From Saccharina japonica (lineage: Eukaryota; Sar; Phaeophyceae; Laminariales; Laminariaceae): DNA of 64,000 bases. The stretch lies in assembly GCA_008828725.1 (NCBI GenBank), contig MEHQ01001845.1:304298-368297 (forward strand), given 5' to 3'. Position 1 is the stretch's first letter, and every line of letters starts with the position of its first letter. The notes beneath the pieces are model-generated. The model was not told the DNA's origin and searched no databases. It worked only from the letters and a program-made list of their open reading frames with translations. Both the position numbers and the translations under genes were made by a program. This document shows, in pieces, positions 33,828 through 45,143 of this stretch.

Positions 33828-36800
33828 GTAAGAGAGCCATACAACGGCTTGGCGGCTTAGGATACAACATTCAGATAAATATACGTCTACATATTTTGAA
33901 TGTAAGGTTTTGCGGCATACGCCACCCGCTCACTAACCGTTGCAAGTATCCACGACACACGAGCGTGTGGTTATTCAATATACCAGAACCGTAGTGTACC
34001 TCGTGTTGGAAGCTCAAACTATATAGATACACTGTCGCCATATTTTGACCTTTCACATGGTACCAGTAGTTCATATATATTTAGGAGGAACCTGGTCGGC
34101 TAGCCACCACTGTAGGGAGAACAGGGAGGATTGATTTAGGACTAAATACTGGCCACGGTACGCAGGTAAAATAGGTATGCGGAGCGGGGCTTGATGAACG
34201 CTGTAGTCTACACATGTAACATTCGCTGTGTCGTTTATTTTTGTCATATTCGACAGTTTATGTATGCCTCGGAAACGTTAAACCCTAAACACATAATCAC
34301 AAAGTATATTCATAGTCAGTTAAGATCCAATTCGACGCTGGTAGACAAGTAAACCAAATACTGAACTCTTCCCACTGTAATAGACCAATGACGGCGCGCA
34401 TCGTGGTGGAGATGAGCGAGGAGCGCCCACTATACGGCCCCGGGTCTGAGTTACGAAATGGAGGGAGCCGGAAAAACAGAACGCATCGTCCCCAAATAGA
34501 TTATGCGTCGTGTTACCTTTTCCAGGAACTAGGTGTTGTGCTTGTTTGAAAATTAGCGTCGGACCCACGGTACGGTAGCGATGCCCCATCATTTGTTTCA
34601 GAGAGTGTTCACTTGAGGTAGCTCTACGAGTATACCCCTACGCAAAAAACTTATTTTAGAGCGAAACAAAAGTGCTACCCAATGAACAAGCCAATCGCCT
34701 CGCTGTACAAAACAAAACGCGTGGTTTGAAGACACGAGTTAAAGAGTTGAGGAGCCCCGTCACGCCGCGAACGTTTCAGCTATAAATTACCACCTCTATC
34801 GTGGCACGCGCCGTCACTGAACATCACACATTTCGGCTAGAAAACTAAACCATTTGTTTCAAGGGCTGAACAGGGGCTCACGGAACACGTGTGGGCCAAA
34901 TTTCAGGGATTATCTACAAAACACGGCATGGGCAGTTTGGGCCTTTGAGCGGTCGAAGTAAAACCATAGGCGTTGCCTCGAAATTACACCCAAATTTCAG
35001 GGATTATCTACAAAACACGGCATGGACATTTGGACCTTTGAGCCGTCGAAGTAAAACAAATGGGCGTTGCCTCGAAATGACACGAGTTTAGTGTAATATC
35101 AACCTTTGTCGTCACACACGGGTTGTTATGGGTCCTACACAGTCACGCATTCGACTTGAAGTGCCTGGAACCGGTTTCGTTCGAAACGAAAAGTAAGCAT
35201 ATATACTCCGTATATGTAAATATATATTCCTACGGAAACGCCAAACTAGTATTGACCTTCTTGTAGGTGTGTTGTTGGTCAAGACACAGGTTCGCCGCTA
35301 GCGCCAGCCCTAGGTCTGTCGTCACGAAACAGGCTATGCGACCATTTTTCGCTGATCACAACGGAAAGGAGGACATCAAACATGTGACATTCTTGAACTG
35401 ACACGATCTGAGTTTGTAGGCTTGAACCAGAGTGTAGCACGATTGACAGCATACCATATAAAGAAAACAAGAGTACTTTGTCGAACTTACCACAGCCACT
35501 TTCTGCCCAGCAATCACTTCACCACAGCACGCAATCACGCACCCATCGACGCACAATCACCAACCTACCCACACCGACCCACCAACCCACCCATTACCCA
35601 CTCACACCCACCCTCCGTCAGTGTTCGGCCTTGCAGTCCGCGTGTGCGTTGACGTTTGACATGTGGCTGAACAACTCCAATCGAAGCATTTGACGAATAA
35701 CGAATCAAGTGTCTTTGGGACATAGTTGGTAGGTCGCCCCGATGGTCTAGTGGTAATGTCGAACGCTTCTAAGAGTTGATGTCGGGTGTTCGAATCGTAC
35801 GTGGGTCGAACGTTTGAGTTTATTTACAAAAAAAAAGTATAAAACCGGAATCAACTGCTGAAAGCGCCTACAAATAGTAGCGTGCGTAGGCACAATTCGA
35901 TGCGAGTCGACGAGGGAAGAAAAAGCTATAGTCTTATCGCGATATAAATACAAGGCAAGAACCGTACTGGGGGAGGAGGGAGAGGAGCCTGGTTTTTGGC
36001 CCCGGATCTGAGTGACGACTAGGAAGGAAAGAGGGAGGAAGGGTGAAGATACTAAATGGGATAAACAAAACAATAACATAATAAATAACGTAAAAATATT
36101 GCAATTGTTCTGTATCACCCTACTAAAAAATAAATCAGCAGGACGTTTTAGAATACATTTCGATCGACAAGTTAATGGGGCAGTAGGCTGAGCCTCTATC
36201 CTTCGACCCCTCCGACCCCCCCCCTACATCCAACGTGTTAATCGCTTATTGTACCCAACAAACTTCCCCGCGCACTATGTGTTTACGCTTGATTTGGTCC
36301 ACAACCATTGAACGCAACACGCTACGGTAAGTACATGTACGGTCGTTTGTTTAATCAGACTTGTGGTTGCACAAGACGGGTGCTTCGGTGTGGGGGAGTA
36401 TATAATATATACCGCCATTTTAACTACGGCGTTTCTACAAGTCGAGCGAGTGGCTCTGTACCCGTCTCATAATCGGGCTGGAATGCAGTTTGCCGGACAG
36501 GACGAAACAAACAATAATCCCAAGGCGGTGCATATCTCGAACCCGAACGATATTTACCTCAAGACTGAACACGAAAAGGGTGACCACTCTCCCGAATCGT
36601 ACCGGTAAACGGCCGAACGGAATGACCTAAACGTCTCCCCCATACCGTATCACCAGTCACAAACAGCACCACAAAGGCTACTAACAACACCAAGCCTCCT
36701 CCCGCCTCCTGCCGCCATTGTTCATCTCAGGACACGGGACGCCTGGTTCGTAGAATATTCGATCGCTCGATAACGTACACAATGCGTAGCGGACTTGGCG

Positions 36801-37003
36801 TCGACGGCCCCACGGGCCAATTCGTCACCTTCGTCGAGTGGAACAGTGGGCGCGGCCCCATCGCTTGGACCGTAACCGCCGTCGCGGGCAACGGAGAGGT
36901 TCTCCTTAGAAGAGAAGGAGTCTTCACCGAAGACATCTGCGAGTCTACCACCTCCAGGTTGATGTACGGAGACCTCGGGGAGTACGTTGACAACCGTTGC
37001 TAG
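33042..37003 (+). CDS. Secreted cysteine-rich protein, paralogue A (two exons)
   Basis: Exons 33042-33827 and 36731-37003 join in phase 0 (ACG|gtaaga, ctcag|GAC) to give 352 residues. The frame is open for 57 codons upstream, but the signal peptide (cleavage likely after SA at 27) and the start in paralogue B place translation at 33042. The N-terminal part (28-120) has Tyr/Asp-rich strands (STYEIDRRGFVTTIY) a little like YD repeats. A module at 147-215 has nine cysteines spaced C-x2-C-x7-C-x7-C-x20-C-x6-C-x8-C-x3-C-x7-C. The C-terminal region (about 218-352, containing LDLFVVEPGGQT and WTVTAVAGNGEV) may be an extracellular beta-sandwich; it has a late Cys and ends with one. Role unknown; expected secreted or on the cell surface. 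I do not recognise the family by name. Confidence 0.85.
34562..34812 (-). mobile_element. Family 1 MITE, reverse
   Basis: Ends are GACCCACGGTACGGTAGCG and CCTCTATCGTGGCACGCGCC, with flanks GTCG and GTCA. It lies inside the intron of paralogue A and is absent from the intron of B. Confidence 0.75.
34896..35085 (+). repeat. Tandem duplication, about 97-bp unit
   Basis: Two units begin CCAAATTTCAGGGATTATCT and end GGCGTTGCCTCGAAAT. A few substitutions separate them. It lies in the intron of paralogue A. Confidence 0.9.
35732..36090 (+). mobile_element. SINE with tRNA-like head, forward, in the intron of paralogue A
   Basis: It starts GGTCGCCCCGATGGTCTAGT, with box B GGTGTTCGAATC at about 35787. 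The body carries the GGCACAATTCGATGCGAGTC block and GGGAGGAGGGAGAGGAGCCT, then a tail with AAATGGGATAAACAAAAC. Confidence 0.82.
36731..37003 (+). CDS. Paralogue A exon 2
   Basis: The acceptor is ttcatctcag at 36721-36730. It encodes 90 residues, starting DTGRLVRRIF and ending YVDNRC before TAG. From SITYTM onward it is collinear with exon 2 of paralogue B. Confidence 0.87.
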   Translation, partial: DTGRLVRRIFDRSITYTMRSGLGVDGPTGQFVTFVEWNSGRGPIAWTVTAVAGNGEVLLRREGVFTEDICESTTSRLMYGDLGEYVDNRC

Positions 37004-37454
37004 GAAGGTAGGAGTGGCCTTGTCGAGTCCCACTGCCCTCTCACGTGGCATGGATTCGGGTGTGTCGCGGGCGTGCTGCATCTATATCGCCGACGCTGCA
37101 AAGCGCCCTCGGATCCTCGTGGAGGCACATGGTAAACACGGGGTATTTTAACGTAGGTGCTTGAACTGCCAACCATGGCGTGGGTCGTGGTGAGATGTCA
37201 TGGTGGAGGCGGTGGAGACCTATTTGTACCATGTTCCATGGGTTGGTTTGGGGTTATCTGCTTTCAGGCGTTACGACCCGCTCGGCAGAGTGGCTACCTC
37301 AACAATGTCTGCGGTATTTTAATGTTTTAAGCTTCAAGGCTTTGCGATAAGCACTGCCGTCAGACTGTGTGTTGCTCTGACCTACGGCGTTTGTTTTACG
37401 TCCAACTTTTAAGTGAGATACAGAGCCCCCTCACCCAGACCGGCAAAAAATCAC

Positions 37455-37562
37455 TAGTAAAAATTAGGGTAGCCTACCTACCGTAAGAGCGAGTCAACCG
37501 CAACACCTCGGTGTTAGGGTAGCCTACCTACCGTAAGAGCGAGTCAACCACAACACCTCGGT
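37455..37562 (+). repeat. Tandem duplication, about 52-bp unit
   Basis: Two near-identical units contain TTAGGGTAGCCTACCTACCG and AAGAGCGAGTCAACC. They differ by about two bases, so the duplication is recent. Confidence 0.9.
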
Positions 37563-39640
37563 GGTCAATATACGTTTCGGATAAAATTCACCCCTGCAGG
37601 TGTAGCTGTTGACGTGCCTTCTTTGCTGTTCGTGATACATCTGCGGCGAGCAATTTTGATTTCCTTGATGGGGCGTTTCTGGATTGGTCGGTTACAGGTA
37701 AATAGCCGGTCGACGTGTGTTCTCGAGTTTCTCGTTTTTCGCCCCGTCAATGAAATGATATGTAAGTCAATTAGTGGTGTTGGTCGTTGTGGGCTGTGGC
37801 GTTGTGGTCTGGCTCGACCTCGGCCACCGCTTTCATGTGTATGTAAAGTACATAGGGATTGCTATGGGTTACCATGACATTTGGCCATGGCTAAGCATGC
37901 TGTCGGGTACGGCCTGCCTTTGCCGGCTGACGACCATTCGTGACGCAATTTGTTTGAGGCGGACGAGGTGCAGTTTTTTCTTGGAATTCAGGGAACTGTT
38001 TTTGTTCCGGGCATTGAAACGCTCAGGTGGTTCAGCCCGCAGGCTGGCCACACGGAGCACATCGGACTGTGGAGATATGCAGCTGTGTGGGTTCCATCGT
38101 TTGTTTAAGCGCTCTGACTACTCGGAACTCGATCATGGGTGGAAAGTATGCAAGTTGTCTCAGCGTCCAGTGTCACAGCGGCGGCAAGCAAACAAACACC
38201 CTGTGCTCTATTATATAATATACATGCTGGGTGGGGCCCTTACGTGTGCTTAGTTTGCACCTTCTTGCCCGAACATGCAGCCTGAATATACTTGGGAGTC
38301 TTTCGGACGCGCAGTCGATTATGTTTACATACGATGAGGCAGTGGTCCTCCGGGGATGTCAAGCGGGAGCGCAGCGACCTCCCCAACACAAAGCCACGTA
38401 CACCAACCACGTCAGACGTGTACGTACTTCATACATTGGAAATTATCCCGCAACTCTTCTGCAGAGACTCGCCGGTTATACTTCTACTGCTGTTAACGTG
38501 TGTTGACGTGAGTTGCCTGAGTTTATTTTGCTTCGTGGTCGGTTCTTGCCGTAAAGGGATACACCGTCGGTGCAGGCGTTTACATTCGAGTCCCAGCCGT
38601 GCCCCAACTAATACGTCACATGTGTGGCACAGCAAAATATTGATTGTAATAACTCTTATTAAAAGTCATGTTCCCTTGGTCATCTGCCGGGCTTTCCTGT
38701 ATACCAGTCAACACACAAGAAGAACGGTGCAGTAGCATGATATGGTCTGAGGCTACACTGCCGCATCTCGTTCGCTACATGACGCATGCTGCGCTAGCAG
38801 GATATATTTTCTAACGCTGCAGAGATACCCCCCACGAACACATCTATAGCCTAACCCACAGTCGACTTGAACAAAGATGGGCGCCACGGCTGATACACAA
38901 ACTCATGCGCTAGGTATGCCATTAAAAACATATAATTGGCGCATATTTCGGTAAAAGTTTCCCTATTGTTGCGGATGAAACGGGTTTGCCTACCAGGCTC
39001 CCCACGGGCTTCCCAGACAAACACAATGACACGGTAGGCGCGGGGCCCTATTGCATTCAGTTCCTCACAGGAGGACCTCAATCTAACACTTGGAACACGC
39101 CTTCGAAGGCGGTCGTTAGTGCAACAAACCCGACCAACCTTCCTATGATATCCTCATGCTAGTCATAAACACAAATGTACTACGTAGGAAGTGTATCAAG
39201 CTAACCGAAAGATGCTCACTTTTGTGGAGCTCGAAGCCGGTCAATAAACATTATCCTGAAACGGCAAAAACAAATGGAACCCCCTACCGTGAGGTGAGAC
39301 CCAAGCTTCATACCAGCTGCCCCGCATGATTGGATTCAACTGAAAGTTTGGTAAACGTTTCAAGACACCGAGACTGCTTATTGGTCCTGGGTTGCATTAG
39401 GCTTTGTAAAGGTCGGTTTTCGGGCGGGGCTGAGAGGTCTTCAAAGGTGGTGCGTCGGACAGTTTCAGCGCTACCTCTAATGCAGCAGGCGTCCATAATA
39501 TACATCGCATGGAAAAGTAGAGTGTTACATCTCTATTTGTGTAACGGCAGGCGTTGTTCCCACCTTTTCAGGCCTAGTAGCCGCACAACCACGATGACCA
39601 TATTCTGTGACATGTGTACACCCATGTTGCCCGCTGTTCC
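37563..39640. other. Intergenic DNA, repeat relics
   Basis: 38395-38455 (CACGTACACCAACCACGTCA...) matches 54320-54380, a short dispersed fragment. 39070-39300 resembles a decayed family 2 element. Long open frames at 37774-38253 lack gene-like codon use. Confidence 0.4.
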
Positions 39641-39644
39641 TTTA

Positions 39645-40617
39645 CACGGGGTGATAGCCCAAGGTGAAATTTAGTGCTAAGCCGAAGTCGCAGGCACAAA
39701 GTATCTGTGTATTTCGAGGTACCACGTGTGATGCGTTTAGTTTCCTAAAGTTTCATATATTCGGAAGATGCTCCCAGAGAAGGTGATATATTCATTAAGG
39801 TGATCGTGATCACGCATCAACAAAATGTCAGAAGTATACGACTGAAACTATTAATATTCATCATCCCAGAGTGGTTGCGTACCAGCCTCCTTTAAAAACC
39901 ACAATCACCACAATAGGCGTCCAATTGGTTAAACTCACGCTGATTCTGACCAATGGCGCCAAGGGTCCACGTGCATAACATTATTCAAGAAGTTGTCCCA
40001 GTACTAGCAAGGTACTGCTACCCTGGGCAGGTTTGGTACTGGATTACAATGCGGTATGGGGCTAAACATATTACCGGAAGCATGTTGAGACCAGGCGCAC
40101 TCAGTCACACACAGATGATGTTTCATGTTCCTTATATAATATTTTGCCGAGGTTCTGGATCAGACGATTTTTGAGAACTCGGGCGGCAAATTGCATTATA
40201 TTCTATTTTCCCTGCGTGTTTCATCAGAAACACGCCACTTCAACAATAGAGGGGAAACGGGGATATCACGAATGCCATGACAATGCCGCATGCCTATTAG
40301 AAGTCTCTGGTTATCTTTTAAGTATGTGAATAAACTTAGACCGCTGAGCAACACGGGGTGATAGCCCAAGGTGAAATTTAGTGCTAAGCCGAAGTCGCAG
40401 GCACAAATTATCTATGAAATTCGAGGTACCACGTGTGATACGTTTAGTTTCCTAAGGTTTCATATATTCGGAAGATGCTCTCAGAGAAGGTGAGCTATTC
40501 ATTAAGGTGATCGCGATCACACATCAATAAAATGTGACAAATCTACGACTGAAACTATTTATCATCCCAGAGTGGTTGCGCACCAGCCTCCTTTAAACAC
40601 CACAATCATCACAATAC
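39645..40617 (+). mobile_element. Direct-repeat pair (about 266 bp) around a 440-bp core, TRIM-like
   Basis: Direct repeats at 39645-39913 and 40352-40617 share over 90 percent identity by eye and run from ACACGGGGTGATAGCCC to a CACAATA end. Inside the repeat boundary a TG...CA frame is possible. The core has no coding signal, primer-binding site or polypurine tract that I can name with confidence. It could be a terminal-repeat miniature retroelement or a simple segmental duplication. Confidence 0.5.
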
Positions 40618-40764
40618 AGTACGCGTTTATACGGCCTGAAAGCTCCGATTCTTTGATGTATTTCCTTGATCTCAATTAGACATAAGGATCCCAATTTCAC
40701 CAAAAAGGTTGTTAATGATAGATAGGCAGGTGAAATGTGTACATAGGTCCCACCATCCTTCTCT

Positions 40765-41050
40765 CGCATCGTCGTGTAGTACTCGCCGCTCAGAAAGGCA
40801 GCAGTACCTCAAGTTCAGACGTTGCCATTACGAGACGCGAATAGTGCAGGCTCCTACATATTATTCGTGACGGAAAACGAAAAATAGCCCACCAGGTAGT
40901 GGCAAGTAGGTTGTGGGCTGGGTGTGCGTCGGTGTTTCTACTTACAATGAATTCTCCTTTGTGTTCATCGCTACCAGGTATCATCGTGTATTGAAATGCT
41001 CGTGTTTCGGTTCTGCGACGATAGTTATCGTTGTCGTTATCGTGTATATA
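40765..41050 (+). repeat. Dispersed repeat shared with 56140-56390
   Basis: Both copies contain CATCGTCGTGT, GCAGTAGTACCT-like, GTGACGGAAAACG, GGTTGTGGGCTG and GTGTTTCGGTTC blocks in the same order and orientation. The right end is a CGATA/TATCG-rich stretch. Confidence 0.7.
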
Positions 41051-41404
41051 TCGTCTTTTTGTTTGCGTCTATCGAGCCGAAACGTGAAGAGTTCCGGCAT
41101 CCCACACAAAATCAAAATTACTAAGACTAAACGTTATCGTACCACTCTGTGGCTCATTCATAATCTTATCAGCAACATAGTGCCAAAGAAAATGGGTGCA
41201 CTCCTCGTACGGAAACGGAAGTTGGTCCCAAGATTGGAGCATCCAACAAAAAGAGGTGTCTCGCCATCATCTGATCCCTGAGATGATGCCAGGCACAATA
41301 CGCCATCATCTTGTTGCCTCTTTTATTGTTCCGCAAGTATTTGAAAGATAAAAAACAACAGCTGTGATTGTTCCGCAAGTATATACGATAATACATGTCC
41401 TGGC

Positions 41405-41625
41405 ACTATGTGTGTGTTGTCTTCACATTAAATTCGTTATTCCTACTCAACCACATCAGTATACACCCAGTGCCTGTCCTGATTCCTAATCCTAGAGACA
41501 TACAAATTATGTGGTCACAGACTGTGAAACAGAGAAAAACCAAAACCAAATAAACGTAAATGAACGGGTAAAGCAAGTGAGATGCTAACGTACCGGGTAC
41601 AAGAACACAACGACACGAGCCGAAC
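41405..41625 (-). repeat. Dispersed repeat shared with 62948-63145
   Basis: The reverse complement contains CATCTCACTTG, TTTTTCTCTGTTTCACAGTC and AGGCACTGGGTGTA blocks also found at 62948-63145. Fragments occur at 20440-20525 and 46430-46520. Confidence 0.7.
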
Positions 41626-42080
41626 CAAAAAATCAGAACAAGAATACAATAAAAAACGAAGTCTGAAATTAAACAGAATACAAATGATGCAGGAAGGCAG
41701 AAGCGCCCCTTGAAGAAAAGCACACGTGCTCAAGAGGAACAGATAACTGCTGCACGGACGAGGCAACACAAAAAAGAGGAAGACACCGGCATAGGGCGGA
41801 AACAAAGGGAGAAACAAGGCAAAAAAGCAAGAAAGAAGACACGAGAGAGGAAAAGAGAAAAATCGTCCTCAAGGCAAGCTCAAGGCGATGGTAATAACAA
41901 GTTCACGTCTCTGCTATTAAAGGGGTCATTCCTTCTGCCCTCTCCTTCCCACTATATACGAGAACAATAGCTTGGCCAATCCAAAACATCCGGAGATTTT
42001 TCGGCGAATCGAATGCACCGGTCGAACCCCGTATTACCCAGATACGGCTCTACCATAAATATGTTGTGCCTGCTTGCTTT

Positions 42081-42190
42081 AATACGTACATATGACTTAC
42101 ACCCGGTATTTTATACGATAACAATACGTATAATACGTACGTATGACGTACACCCGGTACTGTATACGAGAACGACACGTACATATTGTG
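42081..42190 (+). repeat. Tandem duplication, about 52-bp unit
   Basis: ATACGTACATATGACTTACA and ATACGTACGTATGACGTACA begin two units that both continue into CCCGGTA and TATACGA blocks. Confidence 0.85.
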
Positions 42191-42759
42191 AATACATGCG
42201 AGTACTAAGTTGTTTTGGCCATAGACGCTGCTGCTGCACAGCCTTTATCTTTGATTGGCGAAATAAAAGCCGGGAAGAAAAGAGAGCCACAAAGTGGTAC
42301 TATAACGTTTGGTCTCAGTACGCGTATTGCACGGTAAACATTAGTGCCCATGCCATATGGTTCAGGGTGGACGCATCGAAAACATCGCGAAATGAAATGG
42401 TGCAAAGTGCGAAGGCCTTTCACCTTTTCATAACGAAGAAACAATATTTTCATCGAATACGACGGGAAGTTATTCATGAACGGGCTATTTCGGACAAGAC
42501 CACCGGACTAAAAATATAGTAACATACGTCCACTGCCTGACGACGTCCGGGATAATAGCAATCTGGGCAATGTGGATTGTGTTTTGGGGTGCACCGCCAA
42601 TCCCCACCCACCCGCACACACACCCACGAACACCAACTTCTGACCAGGAAACATCAGAGCTTGTCTCCAGCGGCAACCCAGAAACGCTGACCACACCAGC
42701 GCCCCCTCTCGGCGCGAATAAAAGGTGAGAAGAGCAGTGCATACCGTATACCTCGTACT

Positions 42760-42978
42760 GAGCAATCCCACGGTAGGGGTACCACTTTTAGGCTCAACAC
42801 GTTTTGACCGGTTGGGCTACTCTTCACGTGAGTAACCCCTGGATACTATTATTATTTTACTGCTATTTTTGTTTTTGGACTACCGCATTGGAAGGTTTGG
42901 TCGGGTTGCGCGAGCGAATGTTTCCGATGTCATGTTTTGGGTGAGGTATTCTGCTGCGCCCCTACAGTGGGATGACTC
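42760..42978. mobile_element. Family 2 MITE with target duplication TACT
   Basis: Ends are GAGCAATCCCACGGTAGGGG and CCCCTACAGTGGGATGACTC. TACT flanks at 42756-42759 and 42979-42982. The body is in the opposite orientation to the 43880 copy. Confidence 0.85.
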
Positions 42979-43257
42979 TACTGTACTAGAGACAACACGC
43001 CCCTCCGGTGGGACGGACTCCAGAGCAGATTATCTCCAAACAAGACACGCGGGGGACACGCACAGCAAAAACAGGTGGTGGTTGTTGAGAGATGATTTCT
43101 GTCGTGCAGATATAGTTCCATGGAAGACACAACGAACGCTCGACGGTTTTAGTACGTACACACTTCGTCCTCGTGGCCGAGAAAACGAGGTTCGAAAACC
43201 ACCGGAGGGGGTTGCTGTGATATACAATAAAACCACCAGCCCTCTTGCGAGAAACCT

Positions 43258-43355
43258 TAAATCGGGCTCAGGCTCACTTTCTAATTCGGGGCGCGCACGA
43301 AAACTAAATCGGGCTCAGGCTCACTTTCTAATTCGGGGCGCGCACGAAAACTCAT
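43258..43355 (+). repeat. Exact tandem duplication, about 49-bp unit
   Basis: AAATCGGGCTCAGGCTCACT through GGCGCGCACGAAAACT occurs twice in a row without visible differences. Confidence 0.95.
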
Positions 43356-43879
43356 TTCCTCATGTTAGGCCATCTCATACGTTGCATCGGTTTTAAAACC
43401 TGAAAATGGAGGTTTCAACAACTTGAAAGGCGAGTTCGACCCGGCAAATGGGCGAATCGGGGCCGCTTTCCCGGAACCCCCTTCAGCCATTTTGGGAGAG
43501 GCATGCAACGCCGCTTGCTGTTTCTCCAGGGTATCATTTTGAAACATTGTCGACACTCCATTTCGCTCAAAATCAATTTCGGGTGCGAGTTAATCGAAAA
43601 CCAAGCCTAATTTTCAAATGAAACGTCCATGTACAGTTGGAAATATGATCCCGTTTCCCCCCCCCGAAGGTGAGGACACCGTGAACAGAATCGAACAACG
43701 CCCCTGGAGATACCTCTCAACCAAAAGACCGAAGGTGTTCTGAGAGGAGCGAGTCGAGTTTCGTTCGATTCCGGGTGTAAAACACGTGAAAGCGCGTACA
43801 AAACAGAGTTTCGAGCACTTTTTTATTTCATAATAATCTTCCGAAAGAGATATAGCCTTAAACTTAATCATTTCGATCC

Positions 43880-44135
43880 GAATAATCCCACGGTAGGGGC
43901 GCAGCAGACTTTTCTGAGCTCCTCGCATGAGGAGCTCGATTTCTCATCCGAAACATGACTTCGGAAACATCCGCTCGCGCATCCCGACCAAACCTTCCAA
44001 CGCGGTAGTCCAAAAACAGATACTTCGAGGTATGCCAGTAAAATAATAATAGTATCCCGTGGTTACTCACGTGAGGAGCACAACCGGTCAGAAAATATTG
44101 AGCCTAAAAGTGGTACCCCTACCGTGGGGTTGCTC
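43880..44135. mobile_element. Family 2 MITE, best copy, with target duplication ATCC
   Basis: Ends are GAATAATCCCACGGTAGGGG and CCCCTACCGTGGGGTTGCTC. ATCC flanks at 43876-43879 and 44136-44139. It contains the perfect palindrome GAGCTCCTCGCATGAGGAGCTC in which short arms surround a GCAT centre. Confidence 0.88.
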
Positions 44136-44444
44136 ATCCCCGAAACGTCGTTTTTCCTATCAATAGTATTAATAGTGCACAAGCTTTTCAATGTTCTCTA
44201 CTAATTGGTAAGCTCTACTAAATTGTAAGCATTTCAATGTTCTCTGAAAAATGGGAAGCATATCAATGTTCTCATTTGTTCCATTTTGTCAGGTTGACTA
44301 CGTGCCCGTACGAATTCGTAGTTTATTTCCCTAAGAACGGGCTCGCGGCCACTGTATTGTCGGTGCGTGTTACAGCGTATGTATGGTCAGACAGCAGTGC
44401 AGGCCACTCTTCTTACAGACGCGAGCTACGTATTTAGTATCATG

Positions 44445-44818
44445 GACACGTGCTACGATAGAGGTAAAGGTATACCTTTTTTTGGCTGAAACGTGTTCGG
44501 AACGGCGGGAATCCTTACCTTAACCCAAAATCGTCGGGATTTCATTACTTTTATAGAATACGTTTCATGTTATACTTAGCCCTTTTAGAACTGCAGTCCC
44601 GTTATGGGGACAAACCACTCTAATTCTAAGTAATGTGTCCCCAAACCGGGACTGCAGTTCTAAAAGGGTTAAGACCATGGGATTGGGCATCGGGTAGATA
44701 TTTTTCTCTCTCCAAAATCGTTTTTTCGGGTGGGTATAGGTATAGTGCTTCTCAAGTGACCACCCTCAGAAAATGCATGGTGCACCTGCATACAGGCTAC
44801 CCTACTGTAGCATGCGTC
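44445..44818 (+). mobile_element. Family 1 MITE, forward, with target duplication CATG and a nested piggyBac-like MITE
   Basis: Ends are GACACGTGCTACGATAGAGG and CCCTACTGTAGCATGCGTC. CATG flanks at 44441-44444 and 44819-44822. The piggyBac-like element at 44580-44668 interrupts the body between 'GTTATACTTAG' and 'AAGACCATGGGATTG'. Confidence 0.88.
44580..44668. mobile_element. piggyBac-like MITE (89 bp) nested in a family 1 MITE
   Basis: CCCTTTTAGAACTGCAGTCC and GGACTGCAGTTCTAAAAGGG are perfect inverted ends. The flanks are TTAG and TTAA. A TTAA target plus ends starting CCC is the piggyBac signature. Confidence 0.85.
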
Positions 44819-45143
44819 CATGATGTTGGCAAGGGTACACGAAAACATAAATACACCGACAATCCACTTTATTGTTTTAGTTCTAGACAGGGGCATTACA
44901 CATTTCACATATTCATGCATGGCCGTAGTCGTAGGACCATAGACCCTCGCATCCCTACAATGCCGGGACGCAGCATGTCGGGGTTTCACCGACCAGGCAG
45001 ACATTGCTAGCACCAAGTGCGAAGCGCTGTGAGGTGTTGGGCGAGTCGCATGAAGGCCGACCTGCATTCTACTAAGACCCGCTTGTGAGGCGGACTTGCA
45101 TATGGATGACAGCGTCAATCAGTTACAGACAAGAAGGGGCACG

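Noticed and set aside
35732-35815. tRNA gene on the plus strand
   Set aside because: Same reason: conserved promoter boxes without a foldable cloverleaf, followed by the SINE body.
37774-38253. 159-residue open frame on the plus strand
   Set aside because: Composition is Arg/Cys/Leu-rich without GC-rich third positions, and it has no family resemblance; probably chance.
41169-41970. Open frames rich in Lys/Arg (plus) or Phe/Leu (minus)
   Set aside because: They reflect an A-rich strand and part of a dispersed repeat shared with 62948-63145.
42869-43396. 175-residue open frame on the plus strand
   Set aside because: It begins inside a family 2 MITE and runs through an exact tandem duplication; codon use is not gene-like.
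43680-43800. Second tRNA-like sequence (TTCGATTCC-type box near 43785)
   Set aside because: No box A at a suitable distance on the same strand.
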